NCBI GenBank assembly: GCA_025602915.1 | Contig: JAHLJZ010000041.1 | Location: forward strand, 124,001 to 188,000 | Reading direction: 5' to 3' | Length of the DNA: 64,000 nt | Source of the DNA: Paraphysoderma sedebokerense | Lineage: Eukaryota; Blastocladiomycota; Physodermatomycetes; Physodermatales; Physodermataceae | Part shown: one piece after another, positions 48,704 to 61,047 of the stretch | Position numbering within the stretch: the stretch's first letter is position 1 | Layout: each line of letters opens with the position of its first letter | Notes under the pieces: generated by a model | The model's input: the letters and a program-made list of their open reading frames with translations, nothing else | The model's database searches: none | Told to the model about the DNA's origin: nothing | Position numbers and translations under genes: made by a program

Positions 48704-49751
48704 TTAAAAAGTCTTCCCTTGTTTGATGGAGAGCTTCCCATTCTCTAGACGAATCCCTCTAAAAGTCCACGGGCCGTTCTCTAGCTGGCATAAGCTCATA
48801 CTGCTGGCGACTTTGCAAGGAGTTTTGTTGCCCCATCTCCCTTGAAATCCGAGCCAAGCTTCTTCACCTTCATATTTGTCTTTGACGTTGTATATCTCAA
48901 TAGGGCCTTCCCATGACTTCCATTCCACTCCGGCATCAGTTTCGTCGTACAATGGGGGGAAATCGTTGTACTTCAGTTTTCCGGCCTTGTTGTGGAATCC
49001 GTGAGAGCCCAAGGCATTGTAAATGTGAACATGAGTGTCAGTCTTTTCGAGTTCAGGAGAATCGAATTTATAATGTTTGCCAGTTAAGTGAGTTGAAATG
49101 AAAATATCAGTGGGTTGATCGTTCGTAAATCGAAGGGCGACGAACTCAAAATCCCCTAAAAGAAAGGATTGATGTCAATTACACAAGTACAAGAAGTAGA
49201 AGTACAAGACCGTAAAATTAGCACATACCAACATGATTACCAAACATCCTCTGTGCACCAAATCTGCAGTTTCCGTTTTTATCAGATCCCCAGATACACA
49301 TCGACTTTCCATAATTGTACGGAAAGAACACAAAATAATAGACATCAAATGTCCCGGCAACCCCAGTCGCTTCATTTATCATAGCATAAACAGGCACTTT
49401 GTCCTTCACCACATCCTGGCCTTTGAAGAATTCCAATATCGACGTAGATGATATCAAGTTCTCCTTTGAAGTAACGTACATTTGCGAAGTATCTGCGGAG
49501 GCAGAGAGGGTACCGAGGTTCGCTTTCGTCAATGGTTGATTTGGGTCAAGAGTAGAATCGGGAATGTATGAATTTGAAAGAAAGAAATCGACGGATGAAG
49601 GTCGATATTGGTCTTTTGAATGTAAATAGAATTTGGGAGCATATTTTCGAATCAATTCTGCTTTTGGATGTTCAAAGCTTTTAGCAATCCCACTTGATAC
49701 CAAGAGCCCTGCTAGCAAAAGAATTGCAACGAAGAGTGAAGTTCTTGCCAT
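48704..49751 (-). CDS. Secreted Vps62-like (DUF946) protein
   Basis: Two exons (49229-49751, 48704-49155) give 324 residues. A signal peptide (MARTSLFVAILLLAGLLVS) is followed by the family start motif YAPKFYLHSKDQYRPSSVDF. Later landmarks are FPYNYGK, GNHVGDFEFVALRF formed across the intron, HVHIYNALGSHG and LGFQGRWGNKTPC. Proteins of this family resemble S. cerevisiae Vps62 and several secreted or toxin-like proteins of fungi and plants. Their biochemical activity is not settled. Six Cys residues in the mature part suggest passage through the secretory pathway. It may be an extracellular or vacuolar protein. Confidence 0.85.
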
Positions 49752-50453
49752 CCTTTGTCTATTCTGTAGATTTGCTTTTAATCTTGATGGGTAAAACGGA
49801 TGATTCTATATTTCTATAATTGCCGATGCCGGGAGTATTGATTCCTTCGCTCAAGTTATTGAGGTCTATCGCTGTAAATAAAAAAATAGATTTGTAACCT
49901 ATGTATGAAATCTCTAACCAGCTCTGCTTCCCCTTTATATCATTTCATTTCTTAGATCAATTTTCACGCAATTCCGAAACATTGCGGTCCCTATGCGTCC
50001 GTTGCGCGTGCGATGCCCTGCTGCATTAGTACACCACACAGCTCACCATGATTCGGACATTATGTTTTGATGATGTTATCTAATTTGATTTATATATGCA
50101 CCAAATTATCAGATGATTGGTTTAACTCGCATTCATCGTGAATACTTTGATTGGTCCTCTTTTTGCGATCAGGTTCAGCTATCATTGCCTATTCTCAAAA
50201 TAAATTTTCCACGGTAGTCGGCGTTGCGTTACGACTCGAGACTATGCGATTTGCTTGCTGAATTCTGCGATTGTGAGTGTCTGCTAATTTCGAAAAAATA
50301 TCCCAAATCAATTTTATCCACACAGGTATTCTGAGCCAAGTCACCCTCATCTATTTGATGTTTAGTTTGTCTAATACAACATACATAATGTACAAAATAT
50401 ATAAAGCTCAATAAGATTGCTGATACTCATTTTTCAATATGTTAATTCGCACA
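49752..50453. other. 700-base spacer between Vps62-like and GT61 genes
   Basis: It contains the Vps62-like promoter on the minus strand and the 3' flank of the glycosyltransferase gene. No open frame here has protein-like character. I see no RNA gene. Confidence 0.4.
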
Positions 50454-53365
50454 TCAATTTTCTTGGCGACTCATCTGTTGAAAATGTTCCCGAAGAATTT
50501 TAATTATTTCCGGAACATGAACGCGGGTATCTTGATAAATGCTATCGTAGAAGATCAAACTATAGTTAATACTTTAACATGTCAATAATAAATGATAGGA
50601 ATAAACCAACCGAAACAACCATGCTGGATCTTCGCAGCACCGATGCTGCTTTATCGGAACAGTTTTCAACACATCCTGTCGTTCAGCAGATGACAAGTGA
50701 TTTATTCCTCCAACCATCTTGTGGTTGGCCGGGAATGTGACAGTATTGTTGTTATGACGGTTCTGTAGATATAGTCATTTGAAAGATACAGTTGTTATTA
50801 GTTGCCATTAAACCTCATTGAATTAAAGCTATACCAACCTCCCAAGCCACGTAACTTATGTTCATTCCCTCAAGCTGAGCCATAGTTTTGTACGGCGTGT
50901 AATGATGACTGAAAATTCCGTACGGAAACAACTCTACCAACAGACTACCAGGCTTCATAAACATTGAAAGTATGAGGATGGATCCATGCATGCCAATAGC
51001 GACATCTGCAGCGGTAAGACAATTAGAACAGTTGCTAAAACCATTTGGACAAAAAAAAAATTTACCAGTTTGTTGTAAAATCTGAATGATGTCGTTCAAT
51101 TCCATCTCCTCTAACCTAACAATAATAACTAAATAATTATCGAACGCTTTCTCCAATTCTGTTATGATCTCGGCTTCATTAATTATCTTTCTGTTTTTCG
51201 AGCGGCTGAAGATTACAATGAACTTCTGTTTCCTCCATTCTTCATCGCTGTTGTTGTCAAGTTGATCAATTTTTCTTTCCATGGGTCGATACAGAAATTT
51301 AGATTGTATCAAGGGATCCACATGGAACGATGAGTATGGCGAAACTAACGTCTTCGAGTTAAATACGGTACTTCCATTATAATCCATGGTATCTTGTTTC
51401 ATGCGTTTCCAATATTCGTATTCCGTAAGCGGCTTCGAGCGTTTCATTAATTTTTTGATATTAGTACTGTTCCGCGACAGACCTCCAATTCGCCTGATAA
51501 TGTACTGAGTGAATTGTCGGATCCGACTTCCATTGACGGCTTTATTTGGAATCGGCCCTTGTGGGGTTTCAAACCCATATTGATACCACAGCATTGATTT
51601 AGATAGGCCAATAATTGTAGACTCTAGTGCTACATGCGACAGCGGTTTGCTTAAGAGATCAGAATCCGTTATGATATCAGAAATGTGAATGATGGATTTT
51701 GATGTAAGCAGTCGGTAAAATGGAAGATGTTGGCCTGTATTGTGACAGTCCAGTAAAATGAAACGAAAAGCGTCAGAGTACGTGGAACGGTCAGAGCGGA
51801 AAACCAAGTCAGAGGATCCTTCCAAAGAATCGGAGGAAGGATGATTATGGTGCGGGGTTGTGTAATCTATCAGCGTCCAGAAAAGACTAATCATATCGTC
51901 ATGTAATTGATGCATTATGTTTGAAGGTAGAAATCTGGCAAACATAATACTGGGATCTGAAATGACACCCAGACTTTTAAGGAAATCAGGGTTGATTTTA
52001 TCAATATCAAGCACTGTAAGGTCAGCTACCAGCATACCACTCAAGGAAGACAGATCGAGGAAAGAGGAAAGTGTTTCGTTGTGATGTAATCTTTCCAAAG
52101 GTCGCAGGCCCTCAATCTCAGTCGAGGGCCCTCGCACAAACAATATTGGAAACGCTCGGGTTTTGGTGGCTATGTAATTGAAATTAGTGGGAATATATAT
52201 GTTCCTGGCTTTGCATATTCTGAATATCAGATGAAAAATAGCAAATTTTGTTAATTGATCAACGTTGGTATTTGCTGCGAAATGAGACTATACCTGTCAA
52301 AGCGGGATGTCCCTGTACACCATATCGATGATTCTGGTCGCCTCAAGAACTCATCACTGGGAACTCGCATAGCAGCTTTGCTGGCGTCATAGATGATGTT
52401 CACTAGTAAAAAGCAGATCGACTAAGTTAAAGACTCTGCTAGAGATGTGGAGACATACCCACAAGGAACAAACCTGCTTCCCAGACAGAATTTCTTTCTT
52501 TTCCTCCACAAGTCCAATTTCCAGTTTCAATTCCAACACAATTCTTCGTACATTCATTTTCATTGACTTTTTCATATCTCCCGAAAGACAATCCGCACCA
52601 ACATTCCATTCCATTCTGCAGTCCCGCATATTTGTATCCACGCGCATAACATAACGTCATACATTTAGGTGGATGTATCGTAAAAGTGGGTATAAGATGT
52701 GGCAAATCCCGAGAAGAGGCTTTATCGATATAGCAGCCCTTATAATATTGGTTAAATGGTTTTAAGTCGGGAGAATCAGGAGAAAAGTCTTCTTCATTCG
52801 CATTCGGAGTAAACACTGATTCTGAAAGGGGAGAACATCAATAAGTTAGTGACTCAATTGAAAGGGTAAGATGACAACAAGTTGGGTTAAATATCAATTG
52901 ATTAAGCCAAATCTCGGGTTTCCCTTGTTGTTTTCGAGCATGCTTCAGAAGGAACCAACCTTGGTCTTTATAGGCTGAATCGGAAAGGCTCATTTCTCGT
53001 CTCCGGATAATGTCTTCCAAATCTGCAATCTTCTTTGTATCAATGAATTTTTGAGATTTTAATTCTTTTACATACTCTTTCAAACTTCTCAATCGAGAAT
53101 TCAAATCTGTTTCAGGCGCATAGTTAGAATCCCTCCGGCCATCGTTCTGCAATTTCAGTCTTCCGTTGGCGTACACTTCGACGGCGGCTTGGTCTTCAGC
53201 ATCAAAGAAATGATCGCTTCTGTAATATAAATTCTGAGTAGATGTACTATTCGTAAGACCGTCGTAGTATGAGTCGAAATAGGAAAACAACAAAGATACA
53301 AGAATAGCGACCAAGACGAAGAAGAATGTCCGTTGATATTTTCTATGACGCAGCAAGAATGTCAT
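50454..53365 (-). CDS. Type II membrane protein: coiled coil, WSC domain and GT61 (POMGNT2-like) glycosyltransferase
   Basis: Six exons (52960-53365, 52459-52821, 52294-52402, 50839-52219, 50611-50762, 50454-50541) give 832 residues. A short basic N-terminus and one helix (FFFVLVAILVSLLFSYF, about 14-30) are followed by a predicted coiled coil (SLKEYVKELKSQKF). A WSC domain spans about 159-250 with its Cys pattern (YKGCYID, CMTLCYARGYKYAGLQNG, ECWCG, CTKNC, CGG). The rest is a GT61 domain: SIWCTGTSRFDR-ICKARNIY, DVAIGMHGSIL, LVELFPYG, HHYTPYKTMA, SYVAWE, and the C-terminal CCEDPAWLFR-IYQDT that is typical of POMGNT2. POMGNT2 adds beta-1,4-GlcNAc to O-mannose in the animal ER. Here the WSC domain, known from fungal wall sensors, may bind glycan. 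Donor and acceptor choices all keep phase. Confidence 0.9.
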
Positions 53366-53626
53366 ATAGGGTAGACGAAAACAACATATAATGTTTGGAA
53401 ATGTATGTTTATGAGTGGATTTGGTCAGAGCTGAATTCCTTCCGTCAAAAGTTCACGCGCAACGACCACATATGCGAACAACAATACGACTTCACATAAT
53501 GACAGCCAAAGGGTAAAAAGTAGATAGAATGGTTTATTCCGAAATTTAAGTGAATTCGATCTATTATGTCGGCGATTCTAGTTCACCTACGATTTTGATA
53601 TTATCAACCGAGGGCAGCATCCTGCA

Positions 53627-56600
53627 TTAACCCCTCCTTCTTACAGAGTCCTTGTCCTTCCTTCCAGACACTTGAACAACTGTCGGATCCGTATCAATTT
53701 TCTCCCATTCACTCTCACTTTTCCCGCTTCCCTTTCGTCTTTCGTTTTCTCTCCTGGTAGATTCGTCTGCACTCACATCTACACTTCCGACACCGGTCAA
53801 TTCGTCATCCGCTAAATCTCCCTCTGCCTCCTTGGATTCTATTTCTTCCGCGAGTTCACTCCCGATTGATCCTCTCTTATTCCTTCGGCTCTTCTCGCTG
53901 ATAGACCTCGATCGTACACCCACCACCCGCTGATTCCTTCCTTCTTTTCCGCTGGCATCGCTACTATTCCCGCTCGCGTATTCCCCATTTTCATGTTCAA
54001 ATCCATTGGCGTTAGTGCCGTTGCCTCTAAAGAAAGCATCCATCTCGTCATCCGTACTCAGATCCATTTCCTGGGCATTTCCTGATTCACCTCCCGGAGA
54101 GAGGAATTTACTTTTGAGATGTTTCGATCCCGTATCCACGCTGTCATCTCCACCTTCATCATCCGCCAATGAACTCAAAGATCTTTCCACTTTTTTGAGC
54201 TGAAATTTCTTCTTTCTGTCTTTGAAATGCCCATTTGCCAAGTCTCTTTCACCTCGACTGCCCCGTTTCTTTAAACTTTTTTCATTCTGTTCGGCCACTA
54301 TTCTTTCAATTTCTTCGTCTTGCTTCCTCAACTGTCCAGATACAGTGCAATAAAATATTAAGAATCCCGTCAGAAGAAAACTGGATGTTGCAATGATACT
54401 CCAGTACTCGGGGACTTCAAAATCATCTAAAAACTTTTTCCTCTTGGCGCGATTTTTTGATTTCGGTTTGACTGCTCCTTGTTTGGTAGTATCGGCGTCG
54501 TGAATATTGCTGGATGAAGATGACGGTTCAGACGCGGCGGACGACATTGACTCCTCTTTATCCCACATATCTCTAAATCTTTCAACATCTCTTATGCTTT
54601 CGGCGAATCGATTGAATGTATTCATTAATGCTACTAATTCAATGCGGGATAATAACGGTTTTGTGCTTGTCAAAGCATTCGAGAAAACTCGATCGTCGTA
54701 CGAGAATAGAATCTTGAGAGCCGTACCAAGGCCTAAAGATATACGTAAGTGGCGGTAACCTAAACGACACCGTAATAAGCTGAAAGGACCCACCAGTCAC
54801 TTGTGTTTTACCCCATAACCTACACTTTTGACAAGATACACAATCCATGATTTTCGAGATATTGCGGAAACGGAGGCGAAACTCTTCCTTCAAAGTCTTG
54901 AGTAAACCGTGAAGTACGAATGTCAGAACAGGGAATCTGTAAGAAGATACTAATTAGAAAAGTTATACCAATGCTTCGGGACCAATGAACATAGTTTTTT
55001 CATCGAAAGTTTTCGGACACGACAAAGCAGTAGTAACCACGTCACGTAGCAAATTCTGTTCACACGGAAATGTGAATGTAAGAACATTAGTTTTGGCCCA
55101 CGACGAAAGTAAATCAATTACAATATCAGTTGAAGTTTAATAGTAACCTTAACCATCAAATCCTCTTTTTCGTTCCCAGTACAGACGTCGTAATCTTCCA
55201 AGTATGGACTAATTTTTTTAATTGCCCTCAATAGTACCGCGTAATCAAAGTACAGATTTTGAATTCGTTCCGGAAATTGACCCACTCGGTACTTAAAACA
55301 GTTAAGATTTGGTCCCCATTCGCCAGTTGTTTTATTAAGATGCTCGGAGCAGATGTGAATGGAGATAGAAGTATGGAGACCTATGTAGGCTGGTCAGTTT
55401 ATGAAGCAGGCCATATCAATTGACATCGAACGAACCAGATATTAATTTGTAGAAAACTCGCTTCTCGAGACACACTTCATCTTCCTCGGCTTTGCTTTTC
55501 TTTGTTGGAGTTAATGTTTGTAATGCTGGTGGCATCATTGCATGCATTTTTGAGGAATTAGATATGGCCAATGCTGGAGAAGAGGAAACATATTCTGCCG
55601 TAAGGTCAAAACAGTTTTCTTGATATATGGCCTGCCATATACGATTTGCGGACTCTCCGGTGTATCCTGTAAAGCGCTCTGGATTATCTTGAAGATCTAC
55701 ATATGCTCCACCTGTCGAAGAATAAATGTTCAGTTAGGAAGGAAATTCTCTGTCACGCGGCACCGCCAAGAATGAAAATACAATACCATTCGTCGCTTCA
55801 TCTTCAATAACGCAGAAATCTCGATTTGTAAATTCACAGCTCTTGAAAAACGATACGTCTTTTCCTGATCCAGGAAAGGTCACATCGCCCAAGTTTTGCT
55901 GTCGATACATGAATGATGCTTCCTGTTGAACCTCGCCCTATGCGCGATGTCATGTTGTCTTAGTTAAAACACGGACTCAGCCTCAAAATGTCGAATAGAC
56001 AATATACCTCATCCATCACCTCGACTGTACAGTCTCTCATCATACACATCCCATCGTCTTTCCAATACGGACAAGACTTTTCTAAATCAATCTAACAAAC
56101 CAAACCGAGGAGAAATTTAAATACAGTCTCATAACTCTCTTAATCAATAATCGATGGGTTACCTTTACATATCGAAAAAAAGGTGTTTTCACTAAGTGAC
56201 TTAATTTTGGTAATAACGCTGCATTCACTTTTTCTACTGTTCCATACTCGCATCCGGAATCGGTTATGAGACCTTTGGGCTGCAACGCCGAACGAACAGT
56301 GGCCATACAAATGCGATGAACATATAAGACGGTTGGATTAACATAATGTGTCACGATATCGCAAAAATAACATAAATAAAAAGTAGTATTGATCAAGATT
56401 CGTTATAATTCACTACGTCGATTGAAGAGGCTAAATCGGAACGACCATGGCTTTGTCGGTACAATGTGGTCATCCATTCCACATTGAAACATAATAAGAA
56501 ATGGCAAACATACATTGCAAAATCTTGAATCTGGCTTAGGATTTGTAATCTCTTTTTTCAACGAACTGGTGTTTTGAGTGGACAGAACTACCGGTAGTGA

Positions 56601-56651
56601 CAGGAATGCGAATAGGACTGTCGTTTCGAGGAAGCTCAACAACGTCGGCAT
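53627..56651 (-). CDS. ERO1: ERO1 thiol oxidase with added C-terminal helix and long charged tail
   Basis: Nine exons (56514-56651, 56163-56279, 56008-56091, 55787-55937, 55436-55711, 55148-55380, 54969-55055, 54794-54896, 53627-54732) give 764 residues. A signal peptide ([20 protein letters not shown]) is followed by [29 protein letters not shown] (shuttle cysteines), [16 protein letters not shown] with FAD-site residues, [39 protein letters not shown] (active-site CxxCxxC) and [10 protein letters not shown]. It re-oxidises protein disulfide isomerase in the ER, passing electrons to oxygen. The catalytic core ends near residue 460. A further helix ([18 protein letters not shown], about 507-529) and about 235 Ser/Glu/Lys-rich residues follow, which most ERO1 proteins lack. 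That would make it an integral membrane protein. Confidence 0.92.
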
Positions 56652-57090
56652 TGGGCAATGGTGATAGCAGAGCAGAGACAAACAGAACGACGGATATGTA
56701 GACTATACGATATATTTAATTTTAACGGTGCTATGTGTAATTGTGTATTAATGTTGAAAGGAACCTAAGGGGCGAAATGGTGACGGTTTAGTTGAGAGAC
56801 AACGATCGCGAATTTCAGAATTAACATCTGAGAACCTTTAAATAACACTTTTGATAGATGACGGGGTTCGTCTAAAGAAAAATAATATGTATTCGAATCA
56901 ATCAACGTTGCTTTTATATATCATTTCGCAGCCGGACGTTGCATTCCGGACAGGCTGGATGGTACGAAAATGTGACGTGGATTGCGTTAAATCCTATTAT
57001 CCCATTATCATCGACGTGGCAATTCGTACAAAATTACATCTGCTACGCTCCGCATCTACTCTAAATTTATTCTCAAGAAATTCACTCATC
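56652..57090. promoter_or_regulatory. ERO1 promoter region with a UPRE-like TGACGTGG
   Basis: This stretch lies upstream of ERO1 (minus strand) and downstream of TRM5. TGACGTGG at 56973-56980 matches the element bound by ATF6/XBP1-type bZIP factors in the unfolded-protein response, about 325 bases upstream of the ERO1 ATG. ERO1 is a classic target of that response. One eight-base match can arise by chance, so this is tentative. No gene is supported. Confidence 0.35.
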
Positions 57091-59422
57091 TCAATGTCCT
57101 TCCGCCTCTTGTCCGATCGCTTTGGGCAATTCTCCCAACGGTATCTCGGCGAAAGCTACAGCTTTGGGCAATCTAAAACTAACGCACATCATGTCCTTCT
57201 TGGGCGCAACCTTTCGGACGTTGTAAATAGAATAAGAATCTGAGGCTAATTTCATATTAAAATAACTTTCAATTCTCTAAGAAAGCAGAAAAAAAGAACC
57301 GGGGTTCGTCGGTAGAACGCCGGATAAGTCAGTCAAAATAAACAAACAAAGCAGATGAATACCAAACGGAAAACTCACATGCAGAACCTCGGCAGCAGGA
57401 TCATCGGCTTTTGAAAAACAATGTACATGAACCATAGGCATTTCAGCCTCATCAATAGAATTCTTCTTGGCCCCCGGTTGATTGAACAGTCCATGATATG
57501 CATCTACCGCAGACAAGTTAAAGTCAACTCAACTTGAAGATAAATCGGGGAAGACAAAAAGGACGCACCCAAAAATTCAATGGCAATCGCGGGAAGATTC
57601 ATTATATAATGGTCCATCCATACAATACCACAAAGCTCCTTTCGGTCCTTTAATTTAATCTCTAAAGTATTCAACCACTCCAATTCGGCCATAGCTTTCT
57701 CAAGTTTCATATGTTTTTCGCGCACCTGCGAATCCGTTTCACCACCTCGAAGTCGAAACTTGCTTTTTAGTTTTTGGACTTGCGAAGAGCGGTAACTGGA
57801 TATCGAAGATAAAACTTCGTCAAGGCGTGGTAATGGACCAAGAGTACTAACAGAATCTGGCTGATTATGTGACGAATTCAAAGCCTTCATTCCTAGTCTA
57901 ATAAAATCCCTTCCGTCTCGATTGCTCCACCAAACCCTTTCTTGTACGCCGTTCTTACTAATATTCTCTTTCATCCATTTCACACTCTCGGGATTTAAAT
58001 CATTGCTCCACACCCAGCTACCGTGTTTCGCTGCGGGAATTGCAAATGGCCCAACCCCGGCCATGACATCGGATACTAGAGAGCCTTTAGCGAATGAAGA
58101 ATGTAGCCGAGAGTGTTCCATGTGGAGTCTGGAATTCCAATAAACCATAGAAAAGTCGAATGTGAAAGCGCAATTCGATTCGGACTACAAACGTTTTAGT
58201 GACATGAGAATGTAAATAACAAGATTGTTTTTGTGAAATCGGAATAAGATTTAGACTGTACCACTGTAGCGATAAAATTAGGTTCGCCTGCCAAAATCTC
58301 CATTTTGAAGTTCCTAAACGTGCTGTCAATCGTGTCTAGCTTATTAACTACAGTTTTGATTCCCTTGTTTTTCTAATTGTAGACTTTAAAATTAGTATAA
58401 ATCAATTTGGTATAAATCAATTTGGAGCACAGGTGACTCAACGCACATCTAAAATCAGCTGCCCTATAATGTATTTGTAAGGCATCATGTGCTCCCGTAA
58501 ATTAATATGAGCTATGAGAAAGCAAATTATATAGTTAATAAAACGGACTGAGGACCATTTCGGTTAGACAAAAAAATAATAATTACCAATATGTCCGATA
58601 GTTTCAAATGATGTTATCGGTTCGACGTTCTCCGGAAGGATCGATTTCATTATTTCATCTGTCGAGAAACAAATACGTCAACTTTCGCTTCTAGATACAG
58701 AAATCAAGCATGTCTCGGTATTGAATGCATAAATTAACTCATAATATAGTTGTACGAACCAACATTCCAATAGTCGTAATTTAGTTCTAATTGGTACGGG
58801 ACTAATTCTACAGTGATCAGGGAATTAGCAAGCTGGTCATATCAAAAAGGTTTTTGGGCCTAAATGACCAAGATTTTACCCCACCCCGGCAGACTTTTCT
58901 CTCTTACTTCGTTTAATAACTTCTTCACTTCGTCCAGTGATGAATCATGGTCCAAAAGCACGAGCTTATGGGAAGGAACCTCAGTATTCTTAGCGACCTT
59001 TCTATCGATGTGCGACGGAGCTGTGGTCAGAAACGTCGATGCGGATGAAGAATCAGAGATTATCGTCCGAATTCGAGGATATGAGAGCAAATATCTAATC
59101 AAATGAATCAAAGAATGAATCAGTTTTGCTCTCGGAAGAGAATTTGGATGACGAAATTATCCATTGGCGGGATAGATGAATCATAGCAGCCATTGAGTTA
59201 CAAGAAGGAACTCTGTAATACAGTAATAATGTGTACAGACCCCCCTATTGCCTGGCTTGGTTTTTTTCTATTTCCTCCGCCTAACGTTTGCACGATATCG
59301 CCAGCCCTCGCACTTTCAACCCTGATTGCCCATAGATCGATAGTTTTTGTGAAAAGGGATTTATCAAGTTTGTCGAGTTTTAGTAGACGAACTGGGGGAA
59401 GACTTGGTGCGATAGGCGGCAT
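57091..59422 (-). CDS. TRM5: tRNA (guanine-37-N1)-methyltransferase
   Basis: Nine exons (59286-59422, 58880-59094, 58760-58807, 58587-58658, 58447-58511, 58262-58372, 57569-58184, 57379-57503, 57091-57276) give 524 residues. It methylates N1 of G37 next to the tRNA anticodon using S-adenosylmethionine, which prevents frameshifting. Landmarks in order are LPPVRLLKLDKLDKSLF, YLLSYPRIRTII, LNYDYWNVDEI, HINLREHMMPYKYIIGQLIL, KGIKTVVNKLD and FTFDFSMVYWNSRLHMEH. These are followed by the SAM-site motif DVMAGVGPFAIPAAKHG, NDLNPESVKWM, MDHYIMNLPA, HVHCFSKADDPAAEVLH, and NVRKVAPKKDMMCVSFRLP at the C-terminus. About 85 charged residues are inserted between the NRDGRDFIRLG strand and the MNLPA motif. 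No clear mitochondrial presequence precedes the chosen ATG. Confidence 0.94.
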
Positions 59423-61047
59423 TTTGCAATCTTGAAATGTGATTAATACTGTTGAACTGATAATATTTTGCAGAATGCCAGTGATTTTGAATCTGCGATT
59501 TTTTTTTGGTTCGAGTTTGCCTGGCCTCAACTGACACCGTCTGCTTTATACTTCCAACCGTTCCAAAAGTTCTTGTATCATCACAGAAGCGAATAAATAT
59601 ACAATAATATCAAAACAGTATTCATTCTACCATTCTAATCAACGAAGAAATCGGAATCACTTCGTTTAGATGTCGACAACTCAATAGACCAGCAACAAAT
59701 CCAGCTCTTTGATGGCTTAATTCTCAACATTAATGATGTTCGACTGATTCATAATCATTGCCGGTTTATTCTGCCGATTCATTTATTTTTCCGCATTGAT
59801 CAACGTACTCGTTGGTTATACTTATGATACAGGATGGTGCGTCCCGACTCCCGCCACACCTCCAGATGTATCTTCGAGCATTTTTTTTCGACGATTTCGT
59901 TATTTCAGTTTGTAGTTCTCTTCCATTTTTACATTTGGCAGATTCTGGTTAATTTTCACTTGACTATTTGTAAATTCAGATTGTTTTTGCAAGCTATCAC
60001 TAGTCATGCGAGTGAATTGTAGTAACAACTGTTATTCTATATTTTCTTGTCGAAGAGAGAGATTCCAAAATTTCTGTAAAACCTAATATTAACCACAAAT
60101 CGAAACAGTCTTGCTATAGTTTTGCGAATTCTTTGATTCTGGCGAGTTTAGATGCCAGGGTTGTAATCGGGTTGATTCTGTGATCCCGATTGCACAACTT
60201 TCAACATCGATTAATTCATTTTGGTTTGAATTATTGTTCAATGTTTGGAGTTGATAGAATCTCAAATAACTGTGATTTTGGTTGCAACGAAGCCACTTTT
60301 AATGATCGGATAATTGTCCCTGCATGTCTGTGGCGAATTGGCGAGATTTTTAAGTAAGCATCAAATGTTTTCCCTTCTGCAATGGCGTTGGAAAGTGTTG
60401 AATCTTGGTGGCTGTTGCGTCACACAGACACTCTACTAGTGATTTCTTCATTTGCTTGACAATAATCTTAGATAATCTTCCATTCTTCAGGGTTTCGCAT
60501 TACAGTAGGGGGGATATGACAGGCGATCGCAGCATGCTCAATAGGGGAAGGTGAGGTTGAAAATTCTCCATGCAATTCTTTTAGATATTGTTGCAAGACA
60601 AAATAGTCGCAGGATTCAAAATGCAAAATTCGGGTATTTCAATTCCGGCTCTTGACAAGTGATGAAGTGAGACTTAGGGGCATTGAAATAACGTTAGAAT
60701 CGATTATCCATCTTTTGTTACTAATTGGCCGCCGGTTAAAAGCTTAAAAGCAAATAACGACTGGGCTTATCATTGCATCAAGTAAAATCTGCCGTGCGCC
60801 GACCTCCGAGTTAGAGGGCTGCGACAAGGAGAACAATTGATATATACTAGGTGGGTCGTGGGCGTTGTCGTATGCGTCTAAACACTTGAACAGCCCGTTG
60901 TCAACTCGAAACAGGCCAGCTATGCCTAACCCTGCGCGCGCGGTCGGACAATCCCGACAATCTTAAACTCGTGCTGTAGACTTGGTGATAGCAGAAATGA
61001 TTGTTCTTCCATCAGGTTAGGTCTACTTACATGGCAGGAGTTCCTGC
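59423..61047. other. 1.6 kb intergenic stretch upstream of TRM5 and of the acyltransferase gene
   Basis: Both neighbours are transcribed away from it, so two promoters should lie here. No intact gene is supported. Around 60175-60215 a short patch, including the 13-mer ACAACTTTCAACA, resembles part of exon 1 of the acyltransferase gene (about 61300-61345) and may be a decayed fragment of a relative. CCGCGCGCG-like GC-rich sequence lies near 60935-60945. Confidence 0.4.

Noticed and set aside
54897-54950. Coding stretch reading [10 protein letters not shown] in front of the ERO1 exon with the active site
   Set aside because: It cannot be joined in phase with the previous exon. An AG further in gives a phase-0 join directly to TLKEEFR, as in other ERO1 proteins.
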